The position numbers and the translations under genes are program-made. The notes beneath the pieces are model-generated. The model worked only from the letters and a program-made list of their open reading frames with translations, ran no database searches and was not told the DNA's origin. From positions 517,277 to 581,276 of the forward strand of contig NZ_AUDI01000004.1 in assembly GCF_000425385.1 (NCBI RefSeq): 64,000 bases of DNA, given 5' to 3'. Positions within the stretch are counted from its first letter, which is position 1. Each line of letters opens with the position of its first letter. Below are positions 5,954-15,950 of this stretch, one piece after another. Origin of the DNA: Pseudoduganella violaceinigra DSM 15887. Lineage in GTDB: Bacteria > Pseudomonadota > Gammaproteobacteria > Burkholderiales > Burkholderiaceae_D.

Positions 5954-6928
5954 ATGTCATCTCCTATCAGCAACCGCCGTCGCCATGCCCTGCTGGGCGC
6001 CGCCACTGCCACCGCCGCCGCTGTCGCAGCGGGCGCCTCGTTCTCCGCTGTCGCGGCACCGGCGAGCCCCAAAGGCAGCGCCGCAGCCGGCCGCACCTCC
6101 GGTACTTTTACCACCCGTGATGGTGTGGAGATCTATTACAAAGATTGGGGCCCGCGTAACGGTCCTGTTGTGGTATTCAGCCATGGCTGGCCGCTGAATT
6201 CCGATAGCTGGGAATCGCAAATGCTGTTCCTGGCCGACCATGGCTACCGGACGATCGCCCATGACCGCCGCGGCCATGGCCGTTCCAGCCAGCCTTGGGA
6301 CGGCAACGACATGGATCACTACGCAGACGATCTGGCGCAGTTGCTGGATTTGCTGGACGTGAAGAATGCGGCGCTGTTCGGCTTCTCCACCGGCGGCGGC
6401 GAAGTGGCGCGCTACCTGGCCCGTCACGGCAGCAAGCGTGTTGCCAAGGCCGGCCTGATTTCCGCCGTGCCGCCGCTGATGTTGAAGACCGCGGCCAATC
6501 CGGGTGGCTTGCCGATGGAAGTATTCGATGGTATCCGTGCCGGTTCGCTGAAGGACCGTTCGCAGCTCTACCTGGATATCGCCTCCGGCCCGTTCTTCAA
6601 TTTCAACCGTCCAGGCTCCAAGCCATCGCAAGGCATGATCAATGCGTGGTGGATGCAGGGGATGATGGCTGGTCACAAGAACACCTATGACTGCATCAAG
6701 GCTTTCTCGGAGACCGATTTCACCGCAGACCTGAAAAAGATCGACATCCCGATGCTGGTGTTGCATGGCGACGACGACCAGATTGTGCCGATCGATGCTT
6801 CGGCCAAGGCTGCTGCTAAGCTGCTGAAGAACGCCAAGCTGGTGGTGTACCCGGGCGCCCCGCATGGGTTGACCGATACCCACAAAGACAAGCTGAACGC
6901 CGATCTGCTGGCCTTCATCAAGGGCTAA
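5954..6928 (+). CDS. Alpha/beta hydrolase, non-haem chloroperoxidase/arylesterase type, Tat-exported
   Basis: 324 residues. A twin-arginine signal ([20 protein letters not shown]) suggests folded export to the periplasm. The mature enzyme has the oxyanion [10 protein letters not shown], the nucleophile elbow GFSTGGGE (Ser), the acid in HGDDDQIVP and the His in GAPHGL, the triad of the cofactor-free chloroperoxidase/esterase family. These act as esterases and, with acetate and peroxide, as perhydrolases. The ATG at 5954 is preceded by AAGAAAGAAAGG. It is the first gene of a seven-gene operon and is followed 3 bp later by a catalase, which fits a peroxide-linked role. Physiological substrate unknown. 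Confidence 0.85.
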   Translation: MSSPISNRRRHALLGAATATAAAVAAGASFSAVAAPASPKGSAAAGRTSGTFTTRDGVEIYYKDWGPRNGPVVVFSHGWPLNSDSWESQMLFLADHGYRTIAHDRRGHGRSSQPWDGNDMDHYADDLAQLLDLLDVKNAALFGFSTGGGEVARYLARHGSKRVAKAGLISAVPPLMLKTAANPGGLPMEVFDGIRAGSLKDRSQLYLDIASGPFFNFNRPGSKPSQGMINAWWMQGMMAGHKNTYDCIKAFSETDFTADLKKIDIPMLVLHGDDDQIVPIDASAKAAAKLLKNAKLVVYPGAPHGLTDTHKDKLNADLLAFIKG

Positions 6929-6931
6929 TTC

Positions 6932-8377
6932 ATGGAGCGATACCTGACTACCGCGGCCGGCGCACCGGTCGCGGACAACCAGAACGTGGAAACGGCGGGT
7001 CCGCGCGGCCCAATGCTGCTGCAGGACGTGTGGCACCTGGAAAAGCTGGCCCACTTCCACCGTGAAGTCATCCCCGAACGCCGCATGCACGCCAAGGGAT
7101 CCGGTGCCTTCGGGACGTTCACCGTGACCCACGACATCACGCGCTACTCCAAAGCTGCGCTGTTCGGCGCTGTTGGCAAGAAGACCGATGTGTTCGCACG
7201 CTTCTCCACCGTGGCCGGCGAGCGCGGTGCGGCGGATGCGGAACGCGATATCCGCGGTTTCGCCGTCAAGTTCTATACCGAGCAAGGCAACTGGGACGTG
7301 GTTGGCAACAATACGCCGGTGTTCTTCATGCGCGACCCGCTCAAGTTCCCGGACCTGAACCACGCCGTGAAGCGGGACCCTCGCACGAACCTGCGAAGCG
7401 CCGAAAACAACTGGGACTATTGGACCTTGCTGCCGGAAGCGCTGCACCAGGTCACCATTGTCATGAGTGAGCGCGGCATTCCTGCCTCGTATCGGCACAT
7501 GCATGGTTTCGGCAGCCATACCTTCAGCTTTATCAACGCTGCGGGTGAACGGCACTGGGTGAAATTCCACTTCACCAGCCAGCAAGGGATCGTCAATCTG
7601 AGCGATGAGGAAGCGTCGGCGCTGATCGCCAGGGACCGCGAATCCTCGCAGCGCGACCTGTTCGAAGCGATCGAGCGCGGTGAATATCCGCGCTGGACGC
7701 TGAAAGTGCAACTGATGACGGAGCAGCAGGCCGCAAATGCGTCCTTCAATCCGTTTGACCTGACCAAGGTCTGGCCGCATAAAGAATACCCGCTGCATGA
7801 AGTTGGCGTACTGGAGTTGAACCGCAACCCGGAGAACTACCACGCCGACGTCGAACAGGCGGCTTTCACGCCAGCCAATGTGGTGCCGGGCATCGGTTTT
7901 TCGCCTGATCGCATGCTGCAATCGCGCCTGTTCGCTTATGGCGACGCGCAGCGTTACCGCCTGGGCGTGAACCACCACGCTATCCCGGTCAACGCGCCGC
8001 GCTGCCCGTTCCATAGCTACCATCGTGACGGCGCCATGCGCGTCGACGGCAACCAGGGCTCCACTATCGGCTACGAGCCCAATTCCAAAGGCGAATGGCA
8101 GGAGCAAGCTGCCTACGCCGAGCCGCCGCTGGCGTTGGATGGCGCGGCTGCGCGCTGGAACCATCGTGTGGATGACGACTATTACAGCCAGCCGCGCGCG
8201 CTGTTCCGCCTGATGGACGAACGCCAGCGCCAGACGCTGTTCGACAACACCGCGCGTTCGCTGGCCGGCGTGCCGCTGCATATTCAGCAGCGCCACATTG
8301 AAAACTGCAGCAAGGCCGACGAGGCCTACGGCGCGGGCGTTTCCGCCGCGCTCGACAAATTACGACCACTTTGGTAA
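6932..8377 (+). CDS. Catalase (monofunctional, haem, small-subunit clade)
   Basis: 481 residues, the usual length of a small-subunit KatA-type catalase that dismutates hydrogen peroxide. Catalytic His is in [11 protein letters not shown] near residue 53 and Asn in [12 protein letters not shown] near 127; the proximal Tyr is in [15 protein letters not shown] near 337. No signal peptide is seen, so a cytoplasmic location is likely. The gene begins 3 bp after the hydrolase stop, so the two are cotranscribed. Clear family assignment. Confidence 0.95.
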   Translation: MERYLTTAAGAPVADNQNVETAGPRGPMLLQDVWHLEKLAHFHREVIPERRMHAKGSGAFGTFTVTHDITRYSKAALFGAVGKKTDVFARFSTVAGERGAADAERDIRGFAVKFYTEQGNWDVVGNNTPVFFMRDPLKFPDLNHAVKRDPRTNLRSAENNWDYWTLLPEALHQVTIVMSERGIPASYRHMHGFGSHTFSFINAAGERHWVKFHFTSQQGIVNLSDEEASALIARDRESSQRDLFEAIERGEYPRWTLKVQLMTEQQAANASFNPFDLTKVWPHKEYPLHEVGVLELNRNPENYHADVEQAAFTPANVVPGIGFSPDRMLQSRLFAYGDAQRYRLGVNHHAIPVNAPRCPFHSYHRDGAMRVDGNQGSTIGYEPNSKGEWQEQAAYAEPPLALDGAAARWNHRVDDDYYSQPRALFRLMDERQRQTLFDNTARSLAGVPLHIQQRHIENCSKADEAYGAGVSAALDKLRPLW

Positions 8378-8396
8378 TTCTTCGAAACGAATACAA

Positions 8397-9053
8397 ATGA
8401 CCATTACCGCTAAAGCCGCTCCAGGCACCCTGTTGCTGACACCGGGCGACCACACCCTGATCATGATCGACCATCAGTCGCAGATGGCCTTCGCAACCCA
8501 TTCGATCGACGCGGTCACGCTGCGCAGCAACGCCGCTCTCGTGGCGCACGCCGCCGCCGGCTTCGATGTGTCGACCATCGTCACCAGTGTGGCGGAGAAG
8601 AGCTTCTCCGGCCCGGTTTTCGACGAAGTCAAGGACGCCTTCCCGGGCGCCGAAGTGACTGACCGCACCTCAATGAACACCTGGGAAGACGAAAACGTGA
8701 TCCGCCGCATCAATGCCATCGGTAAGAAACGCATCGTGCTGGCTGGCTTGTGGACCTCCGTCTGCATCGTTGGACCGGCGCTCTCCGCACTGGACCAGGG
8801 CTTTGAGGTGTATGTGATTGCCGACGCTTGCGGCGACGTCTCGGCCGAAGCGCACCAGCGTGCAATGGAGCGCATGATCCAGGCCGGTGCGCGCCCAATG
8901 ACTTCGCTGCAGTACCTGCTGGAACTGCAACGCGACTGGGCACGGACCGATACCTATGAATTGACCACCGGGATCGCGAAGAAATTTGGCGGAGCTTACG
9001 GTCTGGGTATCATCTACGCTCAAACCATGTTCCACGCCAAGGAAGGCCAGTGA
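8397..9053 (+). CDS. Isochorismatase-family cysteine hydrolase (YcaC-like)
   Basis: 218 residues of the isochorismatase-like hydrolase superfamily. The Asp of the triad is in LIMIDHQSQM, the Lys probably in SVAEKSFSG and the catalytic Cys in GLWTSVCIVGPAL. The family hydrolyses amides or esters of small molecules; YcaC-like members have no established substrate. The ATG at 8397 follows the catalase stop by 19 bp. The stop overlaps the GTG start of the XapX gene by 4 bp, indicating translational coupling. YcaC-like, XapX and YtcJ-like genes recur together in Proteobacteria, which supports a common pathway of unknown substrate. Confidence 0.88.
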   Translation: MTITAKAAPGTLLLTPGDHTLIMIDHQSQMAFATHSIDAVTLRSNAALVAHAAAGFDVSTIVTSVAEKSFSGPVFDEVKDAFPGAEVTDRTSMNTWEDENVIRRINAIGKKRIVLAGLWTSVCIVGPALSALDQGFEVYVIADACGDVSAEAHQRAMERMIQAGARPMTSLQYLLELQRDWARTDTYELTTGIAKKFGGAYGLGIIYAQTMFHAKEGQ

Positions 9054-9307
9054 AGATTTATCTTCTCTCGCTGGGTGCCGGCCTGTTGGCCGGCATCTTG
9101 TACGGCGCGCTGAACGTGCGCTCACCGGCGCCGCCCGTGGTGGCGCTGGTGGGGCTGCTCGGCATCCTGTTGGGGGAGCAGCTGCCGCCGCTGGTTCGCC
9201 AGTGGCTGGCGCCGAAAGAACAGCAGATTTCATGGTTGCGTGAGCAGGTCAAGCCGCATTGTTTCGGCGAACTGCCATGCGCCGGCAAAGATGAGGGAAA
9301 GCAATGA
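9050..9307 (+). CDS. XapX domain-containing small membrane protein
   Basis: 85 residues from a GTG overlapping the upstream stop (GTGA). Two hydrophobic stretches (LLSLGAGLLAGILYGALNV and VVALVGLLGILLGEQLPP) are the hallmark of the XapX/DUF1427 fold, followed by a short cytoplasmic tail with two cysteines. The family is small and of unknown function, commonly encoded next to YcaC-like hydrolases and YtcJ-like amidohydrolases as here. Its stop overlaps the next start by 4 bp. Confidence 0.85.
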   Translation: MKIYLLSLGAGLLAGILYGALNVRSPAPPVVALVGLLGILLGEQLPPLVRQWLAPKEQQISWLREQVKPHCFGELPCAGKDEGKQ

Positions 9308-11196
9308 GTAAGATACCGGAGCTGATACTTCATAATGGCCGCTTCACGACCCTGAACAAGGGCCAGCCCGAGGCCAGTGCAGTCGCCGTGACAGGCGGCC
9401 GTTTCACCCATGTAGGCGAGGCGCGCGAAATACTGCCGCTGGCGGGACCGCAAACCCGCCTCATCGACTTGCAAGGCCGGCGCGTGCTGCCCGGCCTGAT
9501 TGACAACCATCTGCACCTGATACGCGGTGGCCTGAACTTCAATATGGAGTTGCGCTGGGACGGCGTGCGCTCGCTGGCCGATGCGATGGCCATGCTGCGT
9601 GCCCAGGTGGCGATTACCCCGGCGCCGCAGTGGGTGCGCGTGGTGGGCGGCTTCACCGAGCACCAGTTCGCGGAGAAGCGCCTGCCGACCATTGAGGAGC
9701 TGAATGCCGTTGCTCCCGACACGCCGGTGTTTATCCTGCATCTTTACGACAGGGCGCTGTTGAATGGCGCAGCACTGCGCGCGGTGGGCTATGACCGCGA
9801 CACGCCGGAGCCGCCGGGTGGCCAGATCCTGCGCGATCGTGCAGGTAATCCGACCGGCTTGCTGCTGGCGAAACCGAATGCATCGATCCTGTACGCCACG
9901 CTGGCCAAGGGACCCAAGCTGCCGCCGGAATACCAGCTCAACTCCACCCGCCATTTCATGCGCGAGCTAAATCGCCTTGGCGTGACCGGCGCACTGGATG
10001 CAGGCGGTGGCAACCAAAACTACCCTGAGGATTATCAGGTGATCCAGCAACTGGCCGATGCTGGGGAATTGACCATCCGCCTGGCCTATAACCTGTTTAC
10101 GCAAAAGCCCAAGCAGGAGAAGGACGACTTCCTGAACTGGGCGGCCAGCAGCAAGTACCAGCAAGGCGACGACTACTTCCGTCACAACGGCGCAGGCGAG
10201 ATGCTGACCTTCTCGGCCGCGGACTTCGAAGACTTCCGCCAGCCGCGCCCCGATATGCCTGCCGGCATGGAAGATGACCTGGAAGGCGTGATCCGTATCC
10301 TGGTGCAGAACCGCTGGCCATGGCGCATGCACGCAACCTATGACGAGACCATCTCGCGCGCGCTGGACGTGTTCGAGAAAGTGAACCGCGACATGCCGCT
10401 TGATGGCCTGCATTGGTTCTTCGACCATGCGGAAACCATTTCTCCGAAGTCCATCGACCGCATTGCGGCGTTGGGAGGCGGGGTAGCAGTGCAGCACCGC
10501 ATGGCTTACCAGGGCGAGTATTTCGTCGAGCGCTACGGAGCTGCGGCAGCGGAAGCGACGCCGCCGGTGAAGTACCTGCTGGAGTCGGGCGTCAAGGTGT
10601 CGGCTGGCACAGATGCGACGCGCGTGGCTTCTTACAATCCGTGGGTCTCGCTGTCATGGCTGACCACTGGACGCACTGTAGGCGGAATGCGGCTTTATCC
10701 GCAGCGCAATCTGCTGGACCGCGAGGCGGCGCTGCGCATGTGGACCGAAAACGTGACCTGGTTCTCCAACGAGGAAGGCAAGAAGGGCCGCATCGAGGTT
10801 GGCCAATTGGCGGACCTGATGGTGCCCGACCGCGACTTCATGCGTTGCCCGGAGGACGAGATTACGGATATCACTTCGCTGCTGACCATTGTAGGCGGCA
10901 AGGTGGTTTACGGTGCCGGGCTGTTTGGCGCATTCGACCCGCCGATTCCGCCTGCGATGCCTGACTGGTCGCCGGTACGCCAGTACGGCGGCTACGGCTC
11001 CTGGGGCACCATGCCCGGCGCCATGGCGCTTGGCCAGGGCAGGGCGGCAACGGTGGCCGCGGCGGCGGGATGCGGCTGCGCCAAACAATGCGGCATGCAC
11101 GGCCACCAGCATGCCACAGCGTGGACGCGCTCCCTGCCGATCTCGGATCTGAAGTCGTTCTGGGGCGCGCTGGGTTGTTCCTGTTGGGCAGTGTGA
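9304..11196 (+). CDS. Amidohydrolase family protein (YtcJ-like) with Cys/His-rich tail
   Basis: 630-residue metal-dependent hydrolase. The HxH metal motif is in LIDNHLHLIRG near residue 74, further metal ligands lie in HWFFDHAETI near 375, and the catalytic Asp is in SAGTDATR near 437. A small beta-sandwich is formed by the N- and C-terminal parts (ILHNGRFTTLN; RIEVGQLADLMVPDRDF). The family hydrolyses N-acyl or carbamoyl groups. Beyond the usual end there is an extra tail with GCGCAKQCGMHGHQH and GCSCWAV, seven residues of Cys and His that could bind a metal. No signal peptide. Starts by a 4-bp overlap with XapX; DoxX follows 1 bp later. Confidence 0.87.
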   Translation: MSKIPELILHNGRFTTLNKGQPEASAVAVTGGRFTHVGEAREILPLAGPQTRLIDLQGRRVLPGLIDNHLHLIRGGLNFNMELRWDGVRSLADAMAMLRAQVAITPAPQWVRVVGGFTEHQFAEKRLPTIEELNAVAPDTPVFILHLYDRALLNGAALRAVGYDRDTPEPPGGQILRDRAGNPTGLLLAKPNASILYATLAKGPKLPPEYQLNSTRHFMRELNRLGVTGALDAGGGNQNYPEDYQVIQQLADAGELTIRLAYNLFTQKPKQEKDDFLNWAASSKYQQGDDYFRHNGAGEMLTFSAADFEDFRQPRPDMPAGMEDDLEGVIRILVQNRWPWRMHATYDETISRALDVFEKVNRDMPLDGLHWFFDHAETISPKSIDRIAALGGGVAVQHRMAYQGEYFVERYGAAAAEATPPVKYLLESGVKVSAGTDATRVASYNPWVSLSWLTTGRTVGGMRLYPQRNLLDREAALRMWTENVTWFSNEEGKKGRIEVGQLADLMVPDRDFMRCPEDEITDITSLLTIVGGKVVYGAGLFGAFDPPIPPAMPDWSPVRQYGGYGSWGTMPGAMALGQGRAATVAAAAGCGCAKQCGMHGHQHATAWTRSLPISDLKSFWGALGCSCWAV

Positions 11197-11197
11197 C

Positions 11198-11620
11198 ATG
11201 GCGCAGCACACTCGCGGCGCTGGGCTCTGGCACACCGGCATCGGTGGGCTGCATTGGCTGTTCCTGCTTCTGCTGTGCTCCGCCTACCTGCAGGGCGGCC
11301 TGGCCAAGCTGCTCGATTTTGGCGGGGCTGTCCGGGAAATGCAGCACTTCGGACTTCAGCCGCCTGCACCGCTGGCGATACTGGTGATCGCCAGCGAACT
11401 GGGAGCGGCGGCCATGATCCTGAGCGGCCGCCTGCGCTGGCTGGGCGCCATCTGGCTGGCCTTGTTCACGGTGGCGGCCACGTTCATCGCCAACCGCTAT
11501 TGGAATTTCAATGGCCAGGAACGATTTGCCGCTGTGAACAGCTTTTACGAGCATTTGGGACTGGCCGGAGGCTTCTTGCTGGTGGCCTGGCATGACTTGG
11601 CGGGGAAGGTGGGAAGATGA
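11198..11620 (+). CDS. DoxX family membrane protein
   Basis: 140 residues with four hydrophobic segments (near residues 15-35, 55-75, 80-97 and 115-133), the architecture of DoxX. The conserved start of the family, a Gly and Lys in the first membrane segment, is visible as LQGGLAKLLDF. DoxX-like proteins have been linked to thiosulfate:quinone oxidation and to redox stress, but most are uncharacterised. It sits in the peroxide-related operon and overlaps the next gene by 4 bp. Confidence 0.85.
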   Translation: MAQHTRGAGLWHTGIGGLHWLFLLLLCSAYLQGGLAKLLDFGGAVREMQHFGLQPPAPLAILVIASELGAAAMILSGRLRWLGAIWLALFTVAATFIANRYWNFNGQERFAAVNSFYEHLGLAGGFLLVAWHDLAGKVGR

Positions 11621-12234
11621 CACGCAATACTGCCCTGAGTTTCGTGGCCGGGTATGTCGATACCCTGGGATTCATTGCGCTGCATGGCCTCTTTACGGCT
11701 CACGTGACGGGCAACTTCGTGCTGCTCGGGCGGGAGGTGGTCGCGCCAGGAAACGATGTGCTGCTCAAACTTCTTGCCTTCCCGGCCTTCGTGGCGGGCG
11801 TGGTGGCCGTGCGCGCTCTGGTGCGTTTGCGCCAGCGCACCGGCAGCGATGCATTACGCCCGGCCCACCTGTTGCAAGCAGCGTTGCTGCTGGCATCGGC
11901 GGCTGCGGCGCGCTGGGACATGGCGGCTGGCCTGCTATGCGCCGCGGGCATGGGGGCGCAGAACGGCTACGGGAAGCTGCTCTTGGCGAAACTGCCTGCG
12001 AGTACCGTCATGACGGGCAACGTCACTCAGTTGGTGATCGATTGCCTGGATCGGGTGGACGGCGCCCCACGGCCCGCGCTGGCCAGTCTGGCGGGCGGCA
12101 TACTTGCCTTCGGGTTGGGTTGCATGGCAGGCGCGCTGGCCTCGCAGTGGGGAATGGCTGTCGGTTTGCTGCCGGCAGCGGTACTGTTGCTAGGGTTGGC
12201 CTGGTTCTCACAGACCGATAATGCCGCGCTTTAG
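11617..12234 (+). CDS. YoaK family (DUF1275) membrane protein
   Basis: 205 residues. The motif SFVAGYVDTLGFIALHGLFT, followed by AHVTGNFVLLG, is diagnostic for the DUF1275/YoaK family of small integral membrane proteins, and a second TGNVTQL repeat appears near residue 134. About six membrane segments are predicted. The family has been suggested to be transporters, with no proven substrate. It ends the operon; its last 27 bp overlap the tail of the convergent response regulator. Confidence 0.85.
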   Translation: MTRNTALSFVAGYVDTLGFIALHGLFTAHVTGNFVLLGREVVAPGNDVLLKLLAFPAFVAGVVAVRALVRLRQRTGSDALRPAHLLQAALLLASAAAARWDMAAGLLCAAGMGAQNGYGKLLLAKLPASTVMTGNVTQLVIDCLDRVDGAPRPALASLAGGILAFGLGCMAGALASQWGMAVGLLPAAVLLLGLAWFSQTDNAAL

Positions 12235-12855
12235 CGCAATAGTGACGGCGTGCGTGCGGTCGTTGGCATCGAGCTTGGTCAGGATGCTCCGCATGTGCGT
12301 CTTCACAGTTTCCTCGGAAATCTCCAGCAGGCTGGAGATGCGCTTATTGGAGTTGCCGGCCGCCGCGCATTGCAACACTTCGACTTCGCGCTCGCTAAGC
12401 AAGGATGCGCCCATATGATTGGCGAGTTGCTGCGCGATCGCGGGCGAGATGTAGCGTTGTCCGTCGTGAACCGTGCGGATCATCTGCACCAGTTCCTTTC
12501 GTAGACTGCTCTTGAGCAGGAAGCCGTAGGCGCCAGCTTCCAATGCACGCCGCACCTGGGCGTCGCCGCCGAAAGTGGTGAGCATTACGATGCGGGCGGC
12601 AGGGAACCGTGATCGGATTGCCTGCAGCGCTTCCACTCCGCACGTGCCTGGCATCGCCAGGTCCATAATGGTCACGTCCGGCCGGTGGGCGGCCCAGGCG
12701 GAGATCGCCTCGTCGCCGTCTCCCGCCTCGGCCACCACCCGCATGTCCATCTGGCTGTTAATGGCTTCGGCTACGCCGCTCCGCAACATGGGATGATCGT
12801 CTACCAGCAGTACGCTGATTTGTGAATCAAGTGACGGGAAATCCTGACTGCTCAA
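12208..12855 (-). CDS. NarL/FixJ-family response regulator
   Basis: 215 residues. Receiver domain: SVLLVDDHPMLRSGVAEAI at the start, phospho-acceptor Asp in DVTIMDLAMPG, Thr in IVMLTTFGG and Lys in GFLLKSS. LuxR-type HTH at the C-terminus: LLSEREVEVLQ and SEETVKTHMRSILTKL. The best start is TTG at 12855, preceded by AGGAG at 5 bp; an upstream TTG at 12900 would add 15 residues. It is divergent from a HisKA_3 sensor kinase starting at 13005, so the two form a two-component system. The next transcription unit on its 3' side is the catalase operon, a possible target. Confidence 0.9.
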   Translation of the reverse strand: MSSQDFPSLDSQISVLLVDDHPMLRSGVAEAINSQMDMRVVAEAGDGDEAISAWAAHRPDVTIMDLAMPGTCGVEALQAIRSRFPAARIVMLTTFGGDAQVRRALEAGAYGFLLKSSLRKELVQMIRTVHDGQRYISPAIAQQLANHMGASLLSEREVEVLQCAAAGNSNKRISSLLEISEETVKTHMRSILTKLDANDRTHAVTIALKRGIIGL

Positions 12856-13004
12856 AAATACTCCTGCATTGGATAAAAACGGGGATTCTACCAAAGGCAA
12901 CGATTCCCCTAGTCCGTGACCGCTACCGCACGTTATCCGGCCAGGACTTGGTCTCCGGTGAATGGGAACGTAAAATGCCGGGTTGATTACCCGAATTTAC
13001 CTCT

Positions 13005-15950
13005 ATGCCGACACTGCTCTTCGATCGGATCTTATTTATCTTGTTTTTGTCTGTCACGCCTGTCCTTTGCGGCGCTGCCACGGCGGGTTTCAGTCCGATT
13101 AATTTGCACCAGCGTAGCTGGACTGCCAAGGATGGCGCGCCATCAGCAGTCATCGGAATTGTCCAAACTCCTGACCGGTGGATGTGGATCGCGTCGTTGA
13201 ACGGGATATATCGCTTCGATGGCACGCAATTTGAACGTTTCGCTTCGGGGAACGGCGTTGGGCCGAGGAGCGATATATGGGGGATGAAGGTACTGGAAAA
13301 CGGTGATCTATGGATTGGTTACCGCTTTGGCGGCGCCAGCATGTGGCGTAGCGGCAGGCTGCAAACCTTTGGCGCTGAGGAAGGACTCAACGGGGGCAGC
13401 GTTTTGGACTTCGCAGAAGATGCTCGTGGCCGCGTGTGGGCGTCGACATCGCGAGGATTTCGTATATTCGATGGCATGCGTTGGACGTCGGCCGACGAAA
13501 GCAGCTCAGGGCGTACCGGTTCATGTTTCCTTGCCAAGGACCTCGGCGGCACCATCTGGGCCCGGTGTGAAACCGGGGTGTACACGCTGGATAAACACGC
13601 TGAAGCGTTTGGCGGAAAAGTTCTCGATTTAAGTTTCGGACGAATGGCCCTCGCATCCGATGGAACCCTTTGGGCGACCGGCGGTGCTGAAAATGAACTT
13701 GTCGCACTTGCGGGACCAGGTAAGGGCAAGCCTGTTCCGGCTTGGCCGCGTCCTCGAGGGGGTAGTGGGCCAATGATGTTTGAGCGCGATGGCCGCCACA
13801 TCTGGTCTTCCCAGCCGACTGGCGTCATTCGCTACGGGCCAGGCGAAAATGGCGACTTGTTTGGTGTCGCAAACGGATTAAGCGGCAGTCTTGCCAACTG
13901 CTTCTATCAGGACGACGAGGGCAATATCTGGGTTGGCACTGAAAACGGGCTGGACCGCTTCAGGAAAACCGCATTATCCGGCGTAGCCCTGCCGCCGGCC
14001 TACTGGGATGCGGAAGCTATTGCTGCAGACGATGACGGTGCCTTGTGGGTCGGTAACGTGAAGGTGGCGGCGCCCGATATTCGCACGCTGGGCGAGCTTC
14101 CCACTCAGAACGCAGCGACCGCGGTGAGTGTCGTGTACAGGGATGGCGCAGATGTTTGGACCGGGGGACGTGACGGTCTTTGGCACTACGTAGCTGGTCA
14201 GCGTACCCGTGTTCCATTGCCCGACTACGTCAAGGTAATGCAATTTTTTGCGATATGCCGCGATGCAGAAGGGGCCTTGTGGGTCTCGGTCCGGGGCACC
14301 GGGATTATACGGCTAAAAGACGGCGTATGGCAGCGGGGCGGTGGCTATCGGGGATTGGACGCCCCGGCGAGTTCGATTGCGCGCGATGGCCGCGGGCGAA
14401 TGTGGTTCGGACTTCCGAATAACGGCATCCGCATGCTCGACGGAAGTGCCGTTCACGCCTATGGGGCAGCGGACGGTTTGGCAATTGGGTCTGTTCTGCA
14501 AATCCTCAGCGATGGTAAGGATCTGTGGGTCAGTGGGTCCGAGGGTTTCTTTCACTTCGATGGCACCAGGTTCAGGAGACTTGTCGGCGAAGGGGATGAC
14601 GAGTTCCTCGGCGTATCAGGGCTGGTTGAATATAACGGTTCCCTTTGGCTTAATGGAGCCGCGGGAATCACAACGATAAGTAAGCCGGAGCTTGAGCTCT
14701 CCTTGTCTGATGCGAACCATCGTTTGAAATTCAGACGCTTCAATCATCTTGACGGCTTGCGAGGCGTGCCAACGAACTCTTTCCCGGTTCCGACCATGGT
14801 TGCCGGCACGGATGACAAGCTATGGTTTTCCACATCAGCTGGCGTCTTTTGGTTTGATGCAAAAAGTCCAATAAAAAATCACGTTCCACCGCGGGTCTAC
14901 GTAAGGGGTATTAACGTCGATGGCGCCGACGTCAAACGGCCGCTGGGCAATGCAACAGCTATTCAACCAAACCCTGGCCGGATTCGGATCGATTTCACCG
15001 CCCTCAGTTTCAGTATGCCCGAGCGCTTACGATTCCAATATCAAGTGGAAGGTATCGATCGGGGCTGGCAGGAGGGAGGCGCTACCCAGAGCGCGACTTA
15101 CACCGGACTTGCTCCTGGCTTGTATCGCTTTCGAGTCCGTGCCGCCAACAATGACGGCATCTGGAGTGGATCCGATGCGGTGGCGGACTTCGAGGTAAGC
15201 GCCGCGTACTATCAGACCGTGTGGTTTCGAACGGTATGCGCATCCTTGCTTGTGCTGGTCTTATGGTTGCTGCACAAAGTTCGAATCGCCTATGTCGCCC
15301 GGCGTGCAGCCGAGGGTTACGCGATCAAATTGGGTGAGCGGGAGCGGATCGCTCGAGACCTGCATGACACTTTGCTGCAAAGCGTCCATCTACTGTCCCT
15401 AAGGCTGGGCAGTATGCTGGATCGGATGCCATTGGAAAATACCTCAAGGCAGGAGATTGAACGCTCGCTTTGCCTGGTTGAGACAGCGCTCCAGGAGGGG
15501 CAGGACAAGTTGCATGGATTGCGGCGTAGCCCGGTCTCGGATTTGTTGGACGATGTAAGAAGCACTTTTCTGACCGAATTCCCGCAGTTTTCGCTGTCAA
15601 CGTCGTTTACGGGCAGGGTCAGGTTTCTGCAACCTTCGGTCAGTGAGCAGCTCCGTGCCATCGCATTCGAAGCACTTCGCAATGCTGCCCGACATTCCGG
15701 GACTGAGCAGGTTCGTTTTGCCCTGGATTACGATACGCATGAGTTCACGATGACCGTGATCGATAATGGAAAGGGATTGCCGGAACATGTTGCCGCTGCA
15801 GGCTGCAGTAAGGGGCGCTGGGGCCTGGTTGGAATGCGCGAACGTATTGTTCAACTTGGCGCCGAGCTGGTGATCGATAGCCGGCCGGGACTGGGCACCA
15901 AGGTCAAGGTCGTGGTAGCCGCAAAGCGCGCATACGTCGGGCTGGAGTAA
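13005..15950 (+). CDS. Sensor histidine kinase with periplasmic two-component propeller and Y_Y_Y domain
   Basis: 981 residues. A signal segment (FDRILFILFLSVTPVLCG) leads into about 600 residues of regulator-propeller repeats, each ending in patterns such as GNIWVGTENGLDRF and GTLWATGG. A Y_Y_Y domain follows (VEGIDRGWQEGG, YRFRVRAANNDGIWSG). One membrane helix lies near 745-765, then a HisKA_3 dimerisation domain with the phospho-acceptor His in RIARDLHDTLLQSVHLL, and a HATPase_c domain (EALRNAARHSG, DNGKGLP, GRWGLVGMRERI). It senses a periplasmic ligand and phosphorylates the NarL-type regulator encoded divergently. In Bacteroidetes such propellers detect glycans; the ligand here is unknown. 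Confidence 0.93.
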   Translation: MPTLLFDRILFILFLSVTPVLCGAATAGFSPINLHQRSWTAKDGAPSAVIGIVQTPDRWMWIASLNGIYRFDGTQFERFASGNGVGPRSDIWGMKVLENGDLWIGYRFGGASMWRSGRLQTFGAEEGLNGGSVLDFAEDARGRVWASTSRGFRIFDGMRWTSADESSSGRTGSCFLAKDLGGTIWARCETGVYTLDKHAEAFGGKVLDLSFGRMALASDGTLWATGGAENELVALAGPGKGKPVPAWPRPRGGSGPMMFERDGRHIWSSQPTGVIRYGPGENGDLFGVANGLSGSLANCFYQDDEGNIWVGTENGLDRFRKTALSGVALPPAYWDAEAIAADDDGALWVGNVKVAAPDIRTLGELPTQNAATAVSVVYRDGADVWTGGRDGLWHYVAGQRTRVPLPDYVKVMQFFAICRDAEGALWVSVRGTGIIRLKDGVWQRGGGYRGLDAPASSIARDGRGRMWFGLPNNGIRMLDGSAVHAYGAADGLAIGSVLQILSDGKDLWVSGSEGFFHFDGTRFRRLVGEGDDEFLGVSGLVEYNGSLWLNGAAGITTISKPELELSLSDANHRLKFRRFNHLDGLRGVPTNSFPVPTMVAGTDDKLWFSTSAGVFWFDAKSPIKNHVPPRVYVRGINVDGADVKRPLGNATAIQPNPGRIRIDFTALSFSMPERLRFQYQVEGIDRGWQEGGATQSATYTGLAPGLYRFRVRAANNDGIWSGSDAVADFEVSAAYYQTVWFRTVCASLLVLVLWLLHKVRIAYVARRAAEGYAIKLGERERIARDLHDTLLQSVHLLSLRLGSMLDRMPLENTSRQEIERSLCLVETALQEGQDKLHGLRRSPVSDLLDDVRSTFLTEFPQFSLSTSFTGRVRFLQPSVSEQLRAIAFEALRNAARHSGTEQVRFALDYDTHEFTMTVIDNGKGLPEHVAAAGCSKGRWGLVGMRERIVQLGAELVIDSRPGLGTKVKVVVAAKRAYVGLE

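Noticed and set aside
5957..8296. Open frame of 779 codons on the minus strand, opposite the hydrolase and catalase
   Set aside because: It is the antisense shadow of two well-identified GC-rich genes; its translation has no family resemblance.
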